Source: Candidatus Poribacteria bacterium (GTDB taxonomy: Bacteria > Poribacteria > WGA-4E > GCA-2687025). Taken from it: a stretch of DNA of 7,368 nt. Under the pieces are notes generated by a model. It was not told the DNA's origin. It ran no database searches and saw only the letters and a list, made by a program, of their open reading frames with translations. The stretch covers positions 1 through 7,368 of the forward strand of contig JAQBWJ010000096.1 in NCBI GenBank assembly GCA_027625215.1, given 5' to 3'. Both the position numbers and the translations under genes were made by a program. Numbering within the stretch: the stretch's first letter is position 1; every line of letters begins with the position of its first letter. Positions 5,817-7,368 of the stretch are shown piece by piece.

Positions 5817-7368
5817 ATGCTGTGTGAACTTCGCATCGAACATCTCGCGGTAATCGACGCGCTACGGTTGGAGTTCCGTCCCGGACTGAACGTGCTCACG
5901 GGCGAGACGGGCGCGGGCAAGTCGATCATTCTCGGCGCGTTGGGACTGGTGCTTGGCGACAAAGCGGACTCGAACCTCGTCCGCACTGGGGAGGACGCCG
6001 CGTTTGTCGAAGCGGCGATTGAGGTTGATCTGCCGGATACCGTCGCCGCGATGCTGCACGAAGCCGGGATCGTCGTTTCCCGCGACGAACCCATCATCGT
6101 CGCGCGGCAGGTGAACGCGAACGGGCGCGGTCGTTCCTACGTGAGCGGACGGATGGCGACAAACCAACTGCTGCAAACGCTTGGCGAAGCGTGGATCGAC
6201 ATTCACGGGCAGCACGAGCACCAATCGCTGTTTCGCATCGAGACGCATCTTGCGCTTCTGGACGCCTTCGCCAAAACGTCGCCGTTGCGTGAACTGGTAT
6301 CCGACTCGTACGACCGAATCCTGACGTTGCGCCGCCGACTCCGCGATCTTCAACAGGAGCAACGTCAAACGCTGCTAGAGCGCGAACACCTCGAACATGA
6401 GCGCGACGAGATCGAAGCCGCCGCGTTGGAAGTAGGCGAGGACGAGCGACTGGAACAGGAACGCAACCGCCTCGCAAACGCCGAACGGCTGTTTGAAACG
6501 GCGAACGACCTCTACGAGCGGTTGTACAATGCGACGCGCGTCGCCGTCGTCGAGCAGTTGCGTCGGGCGTCGGGTGAACTGGCGGAACTTCGTCGGTTGG
6601 ACGAATCGCTGAAAGAGCTCGAAAAGCGGCTCGAATCGGTGTTCTACGAGACGGAAGACATCGCCTTCCGCATCCGCGACTACCGCTCGACGTTGGAGTT
6701 CAACCCGCAACGGCTCGGCGAATTGGAAGAACGGCTGCAACGCATCTTCCAACTGAAACGAAAGTACGGCGAGTCCATCGAGGACATACTCGCCCGTTGC
6801 GACGCGGTGCGCGCGAAACTTCGCGTCATTGAGACAGGCGCGGACGAAATCGACAAGATCAAAGAAGAGTTGCGCGTCGAACTGCGAGAGGCGGGTCGGC
6901 TGGCGTTCGAGTTGTCGGAGCGGCGTCAGGAGGCGGCGTTGCGACTGCAATCGGAGGTCGAAACGGAGCTCGCGCAGTTGGCGATGGACAAGTCGCGTTT
7001 CTTTGTGTCGGTGACGCCGATGGAATCGGATCAGGGCTTGATTCGGCGGCGGGAGACGGGGTACAACTTGACGGCGAGCGGCATCGACCGCGTCGAGTTT
7101 TTGATCGCGCCGAACGTTGGCGAGGAGGCGCGTCCGTTGAACCGCATCGCGTCGGGCGGCGAACTCTCGCGGGTGATGCTGGCGATGAAGACCGTCCTCA
7201 GCGCGATGGACCCGATCTCGACACTAGTGTTCGATGAAGTCGATTCGGGCGTCGGTGGCGAAACGGGAACGGTCGTCGGGCGGAAACTGTGTCAGTTGGC
7301 GTCGACGGCGCAGGTCATCTGCATCACGCACCTGCCGCAGATCGCTGCGATGGCGGATCACCATATCC
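5817..7368 (+). CDS. recN: DNA repair protein RecN (C-terminus cut by window edge)
   Basis: RecN is an SMC-like ATPase that binds DNA ends and promotes recombinational repair of double-strand breaks. The 517 residues present have no stop; a full protein is about 550-570, so some 40-50 are missing. Visible parts are the N-terminal head with Walker A GETGAGKS (29-36), the HGQHEHQSL motif (130-138) typical of RecN, a long charged coiled-coil arm (about 160-395, rich in Glu, Arg, Leu), then the second half of the head with signature SGGELSR (446-452), Walker B LVFDEVDSG (470-478; Asp473, Glu474) and THLPQ (504-508), with His505 as the switch histidine. All ATPase residues are intact. The start MLCELRIEHLAVID is standard for the family. 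GAGGGG (5796-5801) overlaps the nadK stop, but 15 bases is long spacing, so initiation may rely partly on coupling. I see no LexA-type box directly upstream. Confidence 0.97.
   Translation, partial: MLCELRIEHLAVIDALRLEFRPGLNVLTGETGAGKSIILGALGLVLGDKADSNLVRTGEDAAFVEAAIEVDLPDTVAAMLHEAGIVVSRDEPIIVARQVNANGRGRSYVSGRMATNQLLQTLGEAWIDIHGQHEHQSLFRIETHLALLDAFAKTSPLRELVSDSYDRILTLRRRLRDLQQEQRQTLLEREHLEHERDEIEAAALEVGEDERLEQERNRLANAERLFETANDLYERLYNATRVAVVEQLRRASGELAELRRLDESLKELEKRLESVFYETEDIAFRIRDYRSTLEFNPQRLGELEERLQRIFQLKRKYGESIEDILARCDAVRAKLRVIETGADEIDKIKEELRVELREAGRLAFELSERRQEAALRLQSEVETELAQLAMDKSRFFVSVTPMESDQGLIRRRETGYNLTASGIDRVEFLIAPNVGEEARPLNRIASGGELSRVMLAMKTVLSAMDPISTLVFDEVDSGVGGETGTVVGRKLCQLASTAQVICITHLPQIAAMADHHI

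Noticed and set aside
5432..6097. Minus-strand frame of 221 codons across the nadK end and recN start
   Set aside because: Serine/arginine-rich low-information translation opposite the best signatures of NadK and RecN.
1..7368. Search for CRISPR arrays, tRNA genes, insertion sequences, phage or defence genes
   Set aside because: No spaced direct repeats, cloverleaf-like segments, transposase motifs or terminal inverted repeats were seen; the genes are housekeeping types with uniform composition.

Overview
The window looks like an ordinary chromosomal segment from a GC-rich, free-living bacterium. Codons mostly end in G or C, genes are tightly packed, and nothing looks mobile. The mix of a xylose-isomerase-like TIM-barrel epimerase, a medium-chain dehydrogenase that seems to have lost its zinc ligands, and a PFK with the PKTIDND signature resembles what I would expect in Planctomycetes, Armatimonadota or Poribacteria-type heterotrophs. 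That placement is only an impression. No tRNA, rRNA, CRISPR array, insertion sequence or phage gene is visible.

Left part (1-1278): a sugar phosphate isomerase/epimerase runs off the left edge on the minus strand (1-615). It is divergent from an unrecognised 180-residue soluble protein on the plus strand (736-1278), and a 120-base gap between them could hold both promoters.

Middle part (1340-4082, minus strand): a likely three-gene transcription unit reads right to left. It encodes 6-phosphofructokinase, then after 4 bases a DUF4126 membrane protein, then after 42 bases a zinc-type dehydrogenase lacking the usual zinc ligands. Its 3' end converges on the unknown gene.

Right part (4284-7368, plus strand): a second unit, divergent from the first across about 200 bases. 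It encodes a VTT/DedA (YqaA-like) membrane protein, NAD kinase (overlapping it by 4 bases as GTGA), and the DNA-repair ATPase RecN, which is cut by the right edge about 40-50 residues before its expected end. A reasonable sigma70-like promoter lies just upstream of the shortened dedA-like gene, and a possible extended -10 promoter faces the other way towards pfk.

The genes are mainly housekeeping: glycolysis, NADP supply, repair of double-strand breaks and membrane proteins. I do not see a novel defence, mobile or biosynthetic system. The most interesting points are the mixed phosphoryl-donor signature and eroded effector site of the PFK, the start of the VTT protein, and the unrecognised gene at 736-1278.
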